Shown here: positions 9,605 through 18,539 of the stretch, one piece after another
Position numbering within the stretch: the stretch's first letter is position 1
Layout: each line of letters opens with the position of its first letter
From: Methyloceanibacter superfactus
GTDB taxonomy: Bacteria; Pseudomonadota; Alphaproteobacteria; Rhizobiales; Methyloligellaceae
Assembly: GCF_001723305.1 (NCBI RefSeq)
Contig: NZ_LPWF01000002.1
Coordinates: 49,783 to 113,782 of the forward strand
Direction of reading: 5' to 3'
DNA: 64,000 nucleotides
Notes under the pieces: model-generated
Told to the model about the DNA's origin: nothing
Databases searched by the model: none
The model's input: only the letters and a program-made list of their open reading frames with translations
Translations under genes and position numbers: made by a program

Positions 9605-10311
9605 TACGCCGCGTGGATGAAGCGCTCCCGGAAGAACCCGGCGAGCCCGCCGAGCAGCACCCAGAATAGAAGCGCGGTCATCACCACGGCGACAACGAAG
9701 CTGTGGTGCAGACCTTCCGGGATTGGGCTCTCGTAGCTCACGGGCTGGGGCGCGCCGATCACGTGAGGCGCGACCAGCAGAGCGATGGCCGCGAGCACGG
9801 CGACGAGCGACCGGCTGTAGAACAAGAGGCCGAGCGCAATGGCCGTGGCGAGGACGGTTCCAAGCCACCAAGCCTGGCGCGCACCGAGCTCCGCCGCTGG
9901 CATGGCCGGAAGCTCGGGCGGAAGACCGAGACCGGGCGCAAGTGTGAACACAACAAAACCGGCGAGACCCCAGAACACACCCTGGCGCCAATTGGCGATG
10001 CCGCCGAACAGTTCGCTCACCGCGACAAGAAGGAGAGCGAAGCCCACGCCGGTGACCATATTGGCCGCGAAGGTGAAGAAGGTGCGCTCAGCGCCGTCGG
10101 CTGGAGCCCAGCCTTCGCCGTGATCGTGGTCGTGCGCCGCCGTCTCCGCCCCATGCTCGTGGGCGGTAGCGGTGGCGTCGCCTTGCTCCTCATAGACCTC
10201 TGCTTTGACGATCATAGGCACGGTAGTGAGCTGTTGCGCGACGGTCATGGCTAGGCCGGCAAGCGCGCCGGCGATGGCTGCAACGATAACGATGTTGCGG
10301 AAGTAATCCAT
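9604..10311 (-). CDS. cbtA: Cobalt transporter subunit CbtA
   Basis: Membrane protein of the CbtAB system predicted for cobalt uptake and commonly found under cobalamin riboswitch control. 235 residues, about six membrane segments. A His-rich extramembrane stretch after the first helix (TAHEHGAETAAHDHDHGEGW, about residues 48-67) is a likely metal-gathering site. The tail reads FFRERFIHAA. It lies 12 bp after cbtB and runs into cobP. The transport role of CbtAB rests mainly on genomic context in the literature. Confidence 0.93.
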   Translation of the reverse strand: MDYFRNIVIVAAIAGALAGLAMTVAQQLTTVPMIVKAEVYEEQGDATATAHEHGAETAAHDHDHGEGWAPADGAERTFFTFAANMVTGVGFALLLVAVSELFGGIANWRQGVFWGLAGFVVFTLAPGLGLPPELPAMPAAELGARQAWWLGTVLATAIALGLLFYSRSLVAVLAAIALLVAPHVIGAPQPVSYESPIPEGLHHSFVVAVVMTALLFWVLLGGLAGFFRERFIHAA

Positions 10312-10323
10312 CTCTGCGCCCCC

Positions 10324-10533
10324 CTAATGACAGGGGAAGGACATCGAATGCCGGTAGTCGTGCGCGGCATTGTGCACCGCCTCGATGCGGGAAAAGCCCA
10401 CACCGCCAACGATGAAGATGCCGAGCAGCGCGGCCATGAAGATCGGCACGACGCGCGAGGCGGTTAGCGCGGCGGTGTGGATGCCGTCGCCTTCGGGTTT
10501 GGTCGAGAACGTATTCATATCTAAGTCCCCCAT
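10324..10533 (-). CDS. cbtB: Cobalt transporter subunit CbtB
   Basis: Small single-pass membrane partner of CbtA, about 69 residues. One hydrophobic helix (VPIFMAALLGIFIVGGVGF) is followed by the conserved His-rich tail VHNAAHDYRHSMSFPCH. Two starts are possible, ATG 10533 and ATG 10518. The first directly abuts a hairpin that buries a GGAGG. It is the first gene behind the leftward cobalamin riboswitch. Confidence 0.93.
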   Translation of the reverse strand: MGDLDMNTFSTKPEGDGIHTAALTASRVVPIFMAALLGIFIVGGVGFSRIEAVHNAAHDYRHSMSFPCH

Positions 10534-10554
10534 GCGCCCTCCACCCGAGGGCGC
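10534..10554 (-). promoter_or_regulatory. Hairpin burying the cbtB Shine-Dalgarno
   Basis: A perfect 8-bp stem (10534-10541 with 10547-10554, five-base loop). In the transcript it reads GCGCCCTC, loop, GAGGGCGC, immediately followed by the cbtB ATG. The GGAGG lies at the loop and 3' strand, so pairing would block initiation. It sits between the riboswitch and the start codon and is a plausible translational expression platform. Confidence 0.6.
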
Positions 10555-10567
10555 GGTTCAAGGTTGA

Positions 10568-10746
10568 GCCGGCGGCAGGTCTCCTGGCTCGCGGGTCGAC
10601 GCCTTCCCTCGGCCTTCCCGGAAGCTTCGCTCCAGTGGCCTTACGGAGGGGTGCTCGCCGCTTACAGTTGCGGGGGCAGCCGCGGAATCGGGGAAAATCC
10701 CTCACCGCGTTCCCTTTTACGTCCCACGGAATGTGGGAACCGACGA
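10568..10746 (-). promoter_or_regulatory. Cobalamin riboswitch controlling cbtB-cbtA-cobP-cobO-cobQ
   Basis: On the minus strand the conserved cobalamin-aptamer blocks appear in order: CTGCCCCCGCAACTGTAAGC, then GCCACTGG, then GCCAGGAGACCTGCC (10574-10588 on the plus strand). The ends can form a P1-like stem. It lies upstream of cobalt transport genes, where cobalamin would be expected to repress. Confidence 0.95.
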
Positions 10747-10753
10747 CGGGGCG

Positions 10754-10781
10754 ACTATAGCGGGCTGGGCCCGCGCCGCAA
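10754..10781 (-). promoter_or_regulatory. Putative sigma-70 promoter for the leftward cobalamin operon
   Basis: On the minus strand TTGCGG (10776-10781) and TATAGT (10754-10759) are 16 bp apart. A transcript starting about 7 bp downstream would begin at the 5' edge of the riboswitch. Confidence 0.55.
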
Positions 10782-10800
10782 GCGGGCGATCGGGCCCGCA

Positions 10801-10830
10801 TTGACAAAAAGGCGGCACGGCCTCTTTAGT
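10801..10830 (+). promoter_or_regulatory. Putative sigma-70 promoter for the rightward cobalamin operon
   Basis: TTGACA at 10801-10806 matches the -35 consensus. TTTAGT at 10825-10830 is a weak -10 at 18-bp spacing. Transcription would begin at about 10837, the first base of the P1 stem of the second riboswitch. The two putative promoters are divergent and about 20 bp apart. Confidence 0.5.
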
Positions 10831-10836
10831 GGGCCC

Positions 10837-11007
10837 ATCGACGGTCTCTCGAGGACGAGAGCGAACAGGGAACGCGGTACGGATTTTGGTCCAATTCCGC
10901 GGCTGCCCCCGCAACTGTAAGCGGTGAGCCCGAACCACATTGCCACTGGGGATACCCGGGAAGGCGGTGAGGGGCTGGAACCGCGAGCCAGGAGACCTGC
11001 CGTCGAT
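10837..11007 (+). promoter_or_regulatory. Cobalamin riboswitch controlling the DUF1636-cobW-cobN operon
   Basis: The conserved aptamer blocks are CTGCCCCCGCAACTGTAAGC (from about 10902), GCCACTGG and GCCAGGAGACCTGCC (10987-11001). The ends ATCGACGG (10837-10844) and CCGTCGAT (11000-11007) form a perfect P1 stem. No clear terminator hairpin with a T-run follows; the platform between 11008 and the first gene is not obvious. Confidence 0.95.
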
Positions 11008-11129
11008 CTGGTCGCTCGCCCGGGCGGGGTGCCTCGGTGGCGGTTAGTTCCGTGGCGCGGACCGATTCGTCGGCTCTGTGCCTTATCGCACCCCCAAGCG
11101 CGGACGGCCCGAGGAGCGGCTTCAAAGGG

Positions 11130-11492
11130 GTGACTCTCACCGACATCGAAGCGGACGAGGACGTTGCGGTCCGAACCGGGGCCACCGTCTATGTCTGCAT
11201 CACTTGCCGCCGGCCGGACGACCCCGAGGACGCCGAACGTCCCGGGCTCGCCTTGGCGCGGGCCACGGCGGAGGCCGCCGGCGGCACCGGCGTGTCGGTC
11301 TGCCAGGTCCAGTGCCTCGCCAATTGCAGCCGGAGCTTGAGCGCCGCCATGCGCTGCGACGGCAGCTGGACCTATGTGTTCGGCGGGTTGGAGCCCGGCC
11401 GGGATGCCGAGGCCTTGATCGAAGGGGCACGGCTTCTCGCCCGTGCCGAAGACGGCATCCCTGCCTTGGCGGCGGACGCCCCGAGATCTTGA
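11130..11492 (+). CDS. DUF1636 family putative metal-binding protein
   Basis: A small protein of about 120 residues with the cysteine pattern VCITCRRP, then VCQVQCLANCSRSLSAAM, similar in layout to thioredoxin-like 2Fe-2S ferredoxins. The family usually sits beside cobW/cobN under cobalamin riboswitches, as here, so a part in cobalt handling or chelation is inferred. The start is uncertain: GTG 11130 is given, but the frame stays open upstream to a GTG at 11037. Confidence 0.82.
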   Translation: MTLTDIEADEDVAVRTGATVYVCITCRRPDDPEDAERPGLALARATAEAAGGTGVSVCQVQCLANCSRSLSAAMRCDGSWTYVFGGLEPGRDAEALIEGARLLARAEDGIPALAADAPRS

Positions 11493-11559
11493 AGAAGGGC
11501 CTGATCGCCCGCGTGCCGCCCCTCGATTTCACACCCGAGATTTCCACGGAGGACACAGA

Positions 11560-12594
11560 ATGACGTCGCTTGCCCGCATTCCCTGCACCATCGTCACGGG
11601 CTTTCTCGGCTCGGGCAAGACGACCCTAATCCGCCATGTGCTGGCCAACGCGAACGGGCGCCGGCTCGCGGTCATCGTCAACGAGTTCGGCGACGTCGGC
11701 ATCGACGGCGAGATCCTCAAAGGCTGCGGCGACGCTTCCTGCCCCGAGGAGAATATCGTCGAGCTGGCCAATGGCTGTCTCTGCTGCACCGTGGCCGACG
11801 AATTCGTGCCGGCGCTCGACGCCATCCTCGCCATGGAACCGGCGGTCGAGCATATCGTCATCGAGACATCCGGCCTGGCGCTCCCCAAGCCGCTGGTGCA
11901 GGCGTTTCACTGGCCAGCGATCAAGAGCCGCGTCACCGTCGACGGCGTGGTGGCGGTGGTGGACGGCGCGGCGCTCGCCGACGGCCAAGTGTCCGCCGAC
12001 CTCGAGGCGCTGTCACAGCAGCGCGCGGCGGACGATGCGCTCGATCACGATGACCCGATCGAGGAAGTGTTCGAGGACCAGATCGCCTGCGCCGATCTCG
12101 TGGTGCTCAACAAGCGCGACCTGCTCGACGCGGGCGGCCTCGAGCGCGCCATGGCCGCGGTGACCGGGGCGCTGCCGCGCGCGGTGGCAATCGTCACCGT
12201 GGCCGACGGCAAGGTGGACCCGATCGCCCTGCTGGGCTTGGGCGTCGGCACCGAGAACGACATCGAGAACCGCATGACCCATCACGACACCGAGCTCGAT
12301 CACGATCATGACGACTTCGATAGTTTCGTGGTGCCGCTCGCCGAGATCGGCGATCCCGATACCATCTCGACGCGCATCGCCGAGCTCGCCAAGTCTCACA
12401 ATGTGTTGCGGGTAAAGGGGTTCGCCGCCGTCACGGGCAAGCCCATGCGGCTTCTGATTCAGGCGGTGGGACCGCGCGTCAGCCATTATTATGACCGGCC
12501 CTGGGCCGCGTCGGAGGACCGCCAAGGCAGCGTCGTCGTCATCGGCCTCAAAGGTCTCGACCGCGAGGCCGTGACCAAGTCTCTCGCCGGGTAG
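11560..12594 (+). CDS. cobW: CobW family GTPase metallochaperone
   Basis: G3E-family GTPase of 344 residues tied to cobalt delivery for cobalamin synthesis. The P-loop is VTGFLGSGKTTLI, the metal motif is GCLCC in ANGCLCCTVAD, and VVLNKRDLL gives guanine specificity. A His/Asp-rich segment (HHDTELDHDHDD, about residues 242-253) precedes the C-terminal domain. GGAGG at 11548-11552 is 7 bp before the ATG. It is followed 5 bp later by cobN. Confidence 0.94.
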   Translation: MTSLARIPCTIVTGFLGSGKTTLIRHVLANANGRRLAVIVNEFGDVGIDGEILKGCGDASCPEENIVELANGCLCCTVADEFVPALDAILAMEPAVEHIVIETSGLALPKPLVQAFHWPAIKSRVTVDGVVAVVDGAALADGQVSADLEALSQQRAADDALDHDDPIEEVFEDQIACADLVVLNKRDLLDAGGLERAMAAVTGALPRAVAIVTVADGKVDPIALLGLGVGTENDIENRMTHHDTELDHDHDDFDSFVVPLAEIGDPDTISTRIAELAKSHNVLRVKGFAAVTGKPMRLLIQAVGPRVSHYYDRPWAASEDRQGSVVVIGLKGLDREAVTKSLAG

Positions 12595-12599
12595 ACCGC

Positions 12600-15500
12600 A
12601 TGCATCTGTTGCAGACATCCTCCACGACGCTCGACGACATCGTCGAGCCGGTCGATCTCGGCCAGACGCCGGGCGACATCGTGGTGGTGTCTTTCGTCGA
12701 CAGCGATCTTTCTGGGTTGGCGGCAGCCTGCGCGGCGGAGACCGAGGCGCTGCCGAGCCTCCGGCTCGCGCATTTGCGCGATCTGCGCCATCCCATGTCC
12801 ATCGATCTGTGGATCGACAATGTGGCGCAGCACGCCAAGGTGATCGTGGTGCGTCTGCTCGGCGGTCTCGACTGGTGGCGCTACGGCGTCGAGAGCCTGT
12901 CGGCCTGCGCGAAGAGCAAAGGCATCGCCCTTGCCGTGCTCCCGGGCGAGGACCGCGACGACGCGCGGCTGTTCGCGGCGTCGACGCTTTCGACCGCTGA
13001 GTTGCAGCAGCTGCTGCGCTTCTTCCGCGAGGGCGGAGCGCAAAATTTGCAAGGCCTGTTGCGCCGTCTGGCCGCGCATGCGGGTGCGACGCTGGCGGTG
13101 CCGGAGCCGCAAAGCGTGCCGCGCATGGCCGGCTATGTGCCGGGCCAGGGTGCGGTGCCCTTGGAGGCGCTGGCCGCTACGCTTCTTCCGGACCATCCCG
13201 TGGTGCCGGTGATTTTCTACCGCTCGGCCCTGCTCGCCGCCGACACCGCTCCCATCGATCATTTGTGTGGGTCGCTTGCCGCGCGAGGCCTCTCGCCCGC
13301 GCCGCTCTTCGTGCCGAGCCTCAAGGACAAGGCGGCCGGCGCCTTCGTGCGCGAGGCGCTCATGCGGCTCTCGCCCGCCGTCGTCGTCACCACGACCGCC
13401 TTTGCCGCCGGCGACGGCGAGACCTCGCCGCTCGATGCGGTGGACGCACCGGTGCTGCAAGCGGTGATCGCCACCACGCGGCGCGACGCCTGGGCGGAAA
13501 GTCCGCGTGGACTCGGGCCGTCGGACCTCGCCATGCATGTGGTGCTGCCCGAGCTCGACGGCCGCGTGCTCGCCGGTGCACTCGCCTTCAAGGATGCCGC
13601 CGCCAAGAACGACACGCTCGGCTTCACCGCCTATACCAGCCGGCCCGAGCCGGACCGGATCGACGCGGTCGCCGATCGCATCGCCGCGCTGTCGCGCCTG
13701 CAAGCGACCCCGCGCAGTAAACGCCGTATCGGCGTGGTGATGCCCGACTATCCCGGCGCCGGTGGCCGCACCGGCTATGCGGTCGGCCTCGACGTGCCGG
13801 CGAGCGTGCTTGCGCTGCTCGCCGATCTCCAAGCGGCCGGCTACGCCGTCGCGGACATGCCGGACGGTTCGCCCGAATTGCTCCAGCACCTGGAGCGCGG
13901 CGCCGAAACGCCTGCTCTGCCGCTCGCCGACTACGAGCGCCTGCTCGCTCAGCTCCCGGCCGCCATCGCCGATGAGATCACGACGGCCTGGGGCACGGCC
14001 GAAAGCGATCCTGATTTCCGGGACGGCGCATTCCGGTTTCGCGGCGCGCGCTTCGGCAATATCACCGTGGCGCTGCCGCCGGACCGGGGTAAGACCCGAG
14101 ATCGGCGCAGCGACTATCACGATCCGACGCTGCCGCCGCGCCACGCGCTGCTCGCCTTCGGTCTATGGCTGCAACATGCGGTCGAAGCGCATGCGCTGCT
14201 GCATCTCGGCGCCCATGGCACACTCGAATGGCTGCCGGGCAAGGCCGTGACGCTGTCGCATGCGTGCTTCCCCGAAGCGATCGTCGGCGCGCTGCCGGTG
14301 ATCTATCCCTTCATCGTCTCCAATCCCGGCGAGGCGGCGCAGGCCAAGCGCCGGGTCGCCGCCGTCACCATCGGCCATTTGCCGCCGCCTTTGGTCGGCA
14401 CGGAGCTTTCCGGTCCGGCGCAGGAGCTGGAGCGCCTGGTGGACGAATACGCCATCGCCGACGGGTTGGACCGCCGCCGCCGGGAGCGTCTCGCCAAGCT
14501 CATCGTCGACAAGGCGCAAGGCTCGGGGCTGGCGCGCGAAGCCGGCATCGGCGCGGAGGATTGCGCCGACGGCGCGCTGCGCAAGATCGACGCTTGGCTG
14601 TGCGACCTGAAGGATCTCGCCATCAAGGACGGCGTGCATATCTATGCGCGGCCGCCGCAAACCGACGATCCGTTGTGGCAGGCAAGCGCCGAGGCCGAGC
14701 GTGAGGCGCTGATCGCGGCGCTGGACGGCAAGCGCGTGCGGCCCGGGCCTGCGGGTGCTCCGGCAAGGGGACGCCGCGACGTGCTGCCGACGGGGCGCAA
14801 TCTCTTCACCGCCGATCCGCGCGTACTGCCGACGCCGACCGCCATGGAGCTCGGCCACGCGCGCCGGCCGGCGAGGTGATCCGCGCTTACATGCAGACCC
14901 ATGGGGAGATGCCCCGCAGCCTCGTCATCGATCTCTGGGGGAGCGCGACGCTTCGCACCGGGGGCGAGGAGATTGCGCAAGGGCTTTCGCTGATGGGCTG
15001 CCGGCCCACCTGGGACCCGGCCACGGGGCGCGTCACCGGCATGGAGGTGCTGCCGCCCGCCGTCATGGGCCGGCCGCGCGTCGACGTGACCTGGCGCATC
15101 TCAGGCTTGTTCCGCGATCTCTTCCCGGCGCAAATCGCCCTGATCGACGCGGCGGTGAAGCTGGTTGCGGCGCGCGACGAGGACGAGGCCGAGAACCCGC
15201 TGGCCGCGGCGCGGCGGGCGGCGAACGGCGATACGCTCGCGCGCATCTTCGGCAACGCACCGGGGGCTTACGGCGCGGGCGTCGAGGATCTCTTGGGCGG
15301 CGATGCCAACCAAGACGAGATGGGCGCGGATATCCGCGGCCACGTCGCACGCTTACGGCGGCGCGGACGGCGAGGGCGCGGGCCCGGCCGGGCGCGTTTG
15401 CCAGCCGCGTGGCCGACGGCGACATGCTTCTCCATTTGAGCGACGACCCGAGCCGCGACCTTCTCGAGGCGCGGAGGACGTGGCCCATATCGGCGGCTTC

Positions 15501-15930
15501 GCCGCCGCTGCCGCCTCGCTCGGCGCCACGCCCGATCTCGTCATGCTCGACGTCACCGATCCCAGTCGCCCGCGTGCCCGGCCGCTGCCGCAAGCGCTCG
15601 CCAGGCTCGTGCGCGGGCGCGCGACCAGTCCCAAATTCATCGCCGGCATGATGCGCCATGCGCGCGCGGCGCCGCCGAGCTCGCGGAGACCGTGGACCGG
15701 CTGGTGGATTTCGCCGAGACCACCGGCGCGGTGTCGAGCGCGCTGTTCGATCTCGTGCATGGCGCTTATCTCGCCGACGAGGCGGTGCGCGATTTTCTCC
15801 TGCGCGAGAATCCGGACGCCGCCCGCGCATCGCCGAACGGCTGGAGCAAGCGCGCGCCAAAGGCCTGTGGCATCCGCGGCGCAACGATCTCGGCACCGAG
15901 GCGCTCCTGACTGTGGAGGCGGCATTATGA
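12600..15930 (+). CDS. cobN: Cobaltochelatase large subunit CobN (3' third broken by several frameshifts)
   Basis: ATP-dependent aerobic cobalt insertion into hydrogenobyrinic acid a,c-diamide, acting with two small AAA+/VWA subunits not present here. The first 2.25 kb is in one frame and holds HLGAHGTLEWLPGK (about 14208), IVSNPGEAAQAKRR and the long family core. From about 14865 the frame changes six times (near 14865, 15345, 15390, 15470, 15660, 15825), yet the protein remains recognisable: AGEVIRAYMQTHGE, GIFGNAPGAYG-type residues, SRVADGDMLLHLSDDPSRDLLE, VAHIGGFAAAAASLG, PKFIAGMMRHA, DRLVDFAETTGAVSSALFD and LWHPRRNDLGTEALLTVEAAL. The total of about 1,110 residues is normal. The stop overlaps the cobG ATG. 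Confidence 0.9.
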
Positions 15931-17195
15931 GCGGCAGGGACACAAGGGGTGAGTTCGCACGCGGCGCCTGCCCGAGCCTTCTCGAACCGATGGAGACTGG
16001 CGACGGGTTGCTCGTGCGGATCGTGCCGGCCGGGCCGATGAAGCTCAAGGCGCTCGCCGGCCTCTGCACCGCGGCACGGACCCACGGCAACGGCACGATG
16101 GAGATATCAGCCCGCGGCAACCTCCAGATTCGCGGACTTGAGCCAAACACGGCACCGCTTCTTGCAGACCGGCTCGTGGCCCTCGGTATCGATAGCGGCG
16201 ACGGCGTGCCGGTTCTCGCCGATCCGCTGCCGGGCGATCCTAGCGCTCTCATTGACGCGAACGCGCTTGCTACCGAGCTGCGCCGAGTTCTCGCCGCATC
16301 GCGACTTGTGCTTGCGCCGAAAGTGTCGGTGATCGTGGATGGCGGCGGCAGGCTTCATCTCGATGCGCTCACGGCGGACATCAGAGTCAGGGCCGTCAGC
16401 GCCGCGGACGGTCCGCGACTTCATGTTGCACTCGGAGGTGACGGAGCAACCGCCACACCGCTTGGCACGGTCACGCCGGATGAGGCGTGCGACGCCGTTT
16501 CGTGTCTGCTTGCGGTGATTGCGGCACATGGTCCGGGAGCGCGCGGCGCCGATGTGCTGCAAAGCCGCGGATTGGCGGCGTTCCGGAACGCTCTCCAGGC
16601 CCGTATTGAGCTTGAACCGCCGCCACCAACCCGGCTCCCAGTCGCGATGGTTGGCACGCACTCTCTCGAGGGCGATCTCTATGCGGTGGGTATCGGGCTC
16701 GCTTTCGGCCACACCCAAGCCCACACGCTGAAGGCACTGACGGAGATTGCCCGTGTACACAACGCCCTATGGGCAATGCCTGCGCCGGATCGCACGCTGT
16801 TGCTTGGGCCTTTCCAAAGGACAAGCGTAAAGACGATCAGGGACGAGGCGCGACGTTTGGACTTCGCGGTTGTGGCGGCAGATCCGCGCCGCCGCATCGT
16901 CGCGTGTCCCGGCGCGCCGTCATGCGGCTCGGGGTTGATCGCCTCACGGAGGCTCGCGGCGGAGATCGCGGAGGAGGCCGAGTTTGCCGGCGTGGGCATC
17001 GCCCTGCATGTCTCGGGCTGCGCCAAGGGCTGCGCGCATCCTTTCCCTGCGCCGCTCACCGTGATCGGAACCGCGAAAGGCGCTGGGCTCGTACGCCACT
17101 CCACGGCGCGCGCCACGCCCTCGCACTATGTGAATGAGGCGGACGTCGCCGCCGCAGTCGATGCGTTTTCAGTATGCGAGCCGTCCGATGCTTAG
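15927..17195 (+). CDS. cobG: Precorrin-3B synthase CobG
   Basis: Oxygen-dependent monooxygenase of the aerobic cobalamin pathway, related to sulfite/nitrite reductases. Intact, 422 residues. The sulfite reductase-like ferredoxin segments are visible (EISARGNLQIRGL), and Cys residues for the 4Fe-4S/siroheme-like site occur in CPGAPSCGSG and HVSGCAKGCAHP. ATG overlaps the cobN stop, and the 3' end overlaps cobH by 8 bp. Its presence marks the aerobic route. Confidence 0.94.
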   Translation: MSGRDTRGEFARGACPSLLEPMETGDGLLVRIVPAGPMKLKALAGLCTAARTHGNGTMEISARGNLQIRGLEPNTAPLLADRLVALGIDSGDGVPVLADPLPGDPSALIDANALATELRRVLAASRLVLAPKVSVIVDGGGRLHLDALTADIRVRAVSAADGPRLHVALGGDGATATPLGTVTPDEACDAVSCLLAVIAAHGPGARGADVLQSRGLAAFRNALQARIELEPPPPTRLPVAMVGTHSLEGDLYAVGIGLAFGHTQAHTLKALTEIARVHNALWAMPAPDRTLLLGPFQRTSVKTIRDEARRLDFAVVAADPRRRIVACPGAPSCGSGLIASRRLAAEIAEEAEFAGVGIALHVSGCAKGCAHPFPAPLTVIGTAKGAGLVRHSTARATPSHYVNEADVAAAVDAFSVCEPSDA

Positions 17196-17820
17196 CCACG
17201 ACTATATCCGCGACGGCGCGGCGATCTACGAGCGCTCCTTCGCCATCATCCGCGACGAGGCGGACCTCTCGCGCTTCACGCCCGAGCAGGCCGAGGTGGC
17301 GGTGCGGATGATCCATCCTGCGGGCCGGGTGGATGCGGCGGCGCAAATCGATTTCTCCCCGGATCTGGTGCGGGCGGCGCGCGAGGCGCTGAAGCGCGGC
17401 GCGCCGATCTTCTGCGACGCGAACATGGTCGCTCATGGGGTGACACGCGCGCGTCTCCCGGCCGACAACGACGTCATCTGCACCTTGCGCGAGACCCAAG
17501 TCCCGGCGCTGGCGAAGGAGCTCGGCACGACGCGCTCGGCCGCGGCGCTCGAGCTGTGGCGCGACCGGCTCGAAGGCGCGGTGGTCGCCATCGGCAACGC
17601 GCCGACGGCGCTGTTTCATCTGCTGGAGATGCTGGCGGCGGGGGCACCGAAGCCCGCGGCGATCCTCGGCATTCCCGTCGGCTTCGTCGGCGCGGCGGAA
17701 TCGAAGGACGCGCTCGCGGCCGATCCTCACGGCGTGCCCTATCTCGTGGTGCGCGGCCGCATGGGCGGCAGCGCCATGACGGCGGCAGCCATCAACGCGC
17801 TGGCCAAGGAGGGATTATGA
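17188..17820 (+). CDS. cobH: Precorrin-8X methylmutase CobH
   Basis: Moves the methyl group from C-11 to C-12 to give hydrogenobyrinic acid. 210 residues. Features are YIRDGAAIYERSFAIIR, the catalytic-His segment RMIHPAGRVD, FCDANMVAHGVTR, NAPTALFHLLE and GIPVGFVGAAESK. The start was chosen at ATG 17188 because it begins at the family-typical MLSHDYIRDG; it overlaps cobG by 8 bp and cobI by 4 bp. Confidence 0.95.
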   Translation: MLSHDYIRDGAAIYERSFAIIRDEADLSRFTPEQAEVAVRMIHPAGRVDAAAQIDFSPDLVRAAREALKRGAPIFCDANMVAHGVTRARLPADNDVICTLRETQVPALAKELGTTRSAAALELWRDRLEGAVVAIGNAPTALFHLLEMLAAGAPKPAAILGIPVGFVGAAESKDALAADPHGVPYLVVRGRMGGSAMTAAAINALAKEGL

Positions 17821-18539
17821 CCGGACGGCTTATAGGTGTGGGCGTCGGCCCGGGGGATCCCGGCCTGCTGACGCTGAACGCGATCGACGCGCTGAAGGCC
17901 GCGGATGTGGTCGCCTATTTCGCCAAGGCGGGCAATGCCAGCAACGCGCGCACCATCGTCGCGGCGCATCTGAACGGCGCCGAGGAGCTGCCGCTGCTCT
18001 ATCCGGTCACCACCGAGATCCCCAAGGAGGATACCGGCTACCGCGACGCGATCACCGCCTTCTACGATTCCTCGGCGCAAGACGTGGCGGCGCATCTCGA
18101 CGACGGGCGCACCGTCGCCGTGCTGTCGGAAGGCGATCCGCTATTCTACGGCTCCTACATGCATCTGCATGTGCGCCTGGCCACGCGCTATCCCACCGAG
18201 GTCATCGCCGGCGTCACCGGCATGTCCGGCTGCTGGTCGGCCATCGCCACGCCGATGACGCAAGGGGACGACGTGTTCACGGTGCTGCCGGCGACCTTGC
18301 CCGAATACGAGCTGGAGCGGCGCTTCGCCGATGCCGACGCCGCCGTGGTGATGAAGATCGGCCGGCACCTCCCGAAAGTGCGCCGTGCGCTCGACCGCGC
18401 CGGCCGGCTCGACCGCGCCATCTATGTGGAGCGCGGCACCATGGCCAATGCCGCCGTGATGCCGCTCGTCGACAAGCTCGACGGCTGCGCGCCCTATTTC
18501 GCCATCGTGCTGGTGCCCGGCTGGGAGAGCCGGACGTGA
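17817..18539 (+). CDS. cobI: Precorrin-2 C20-methyltransferase CobI
   Basis: SAM-dependent methyltransferase of the corrin ring. 240 residues with GVGVGPGDPGLLTL, VLSEGDPLFYGSYMHL and GVTGMSGCWSA, all typical of the tetrapyrrole methylase fold. GGAGGG precedes the ATG, which overlaps the cobH stop (ATGA). It ends in an overlap with the GTG of cobJ. Confidence 0.95.
   Translation: MTGRLIGVGVGPGDPGLLTLNAIDALKAADVVAYFAKAGNASNARTIVAAHLNGAEELPLLYPVTTEIPKEDTGYRDAITAFYDSSAQDVAAHLDDGRTVAVLSEGDPLFYGSYMHLHVRLATRYPTEVIAGVTGMSGCWSAIATPMTQGDDVFTVLPATLPEYELERRFADADAAVVMKIGRHLPKVRRALDRAGRLDRAIYVERGTMANAAVMPLVDKLDGCAPYFAIVLVPGWESRT

Noticed and set aside
12489..14144. 551-codon minus-strand frame
   Set aside because: Antisense shadow of cobN and the cobW end; no start signal or recognisable domain.
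14755..15930. Several small separate genes at the cobN 3' end
   Set aside because: Each fragment continues the CobN protein in a different frame; treating them as genes would split one protein.
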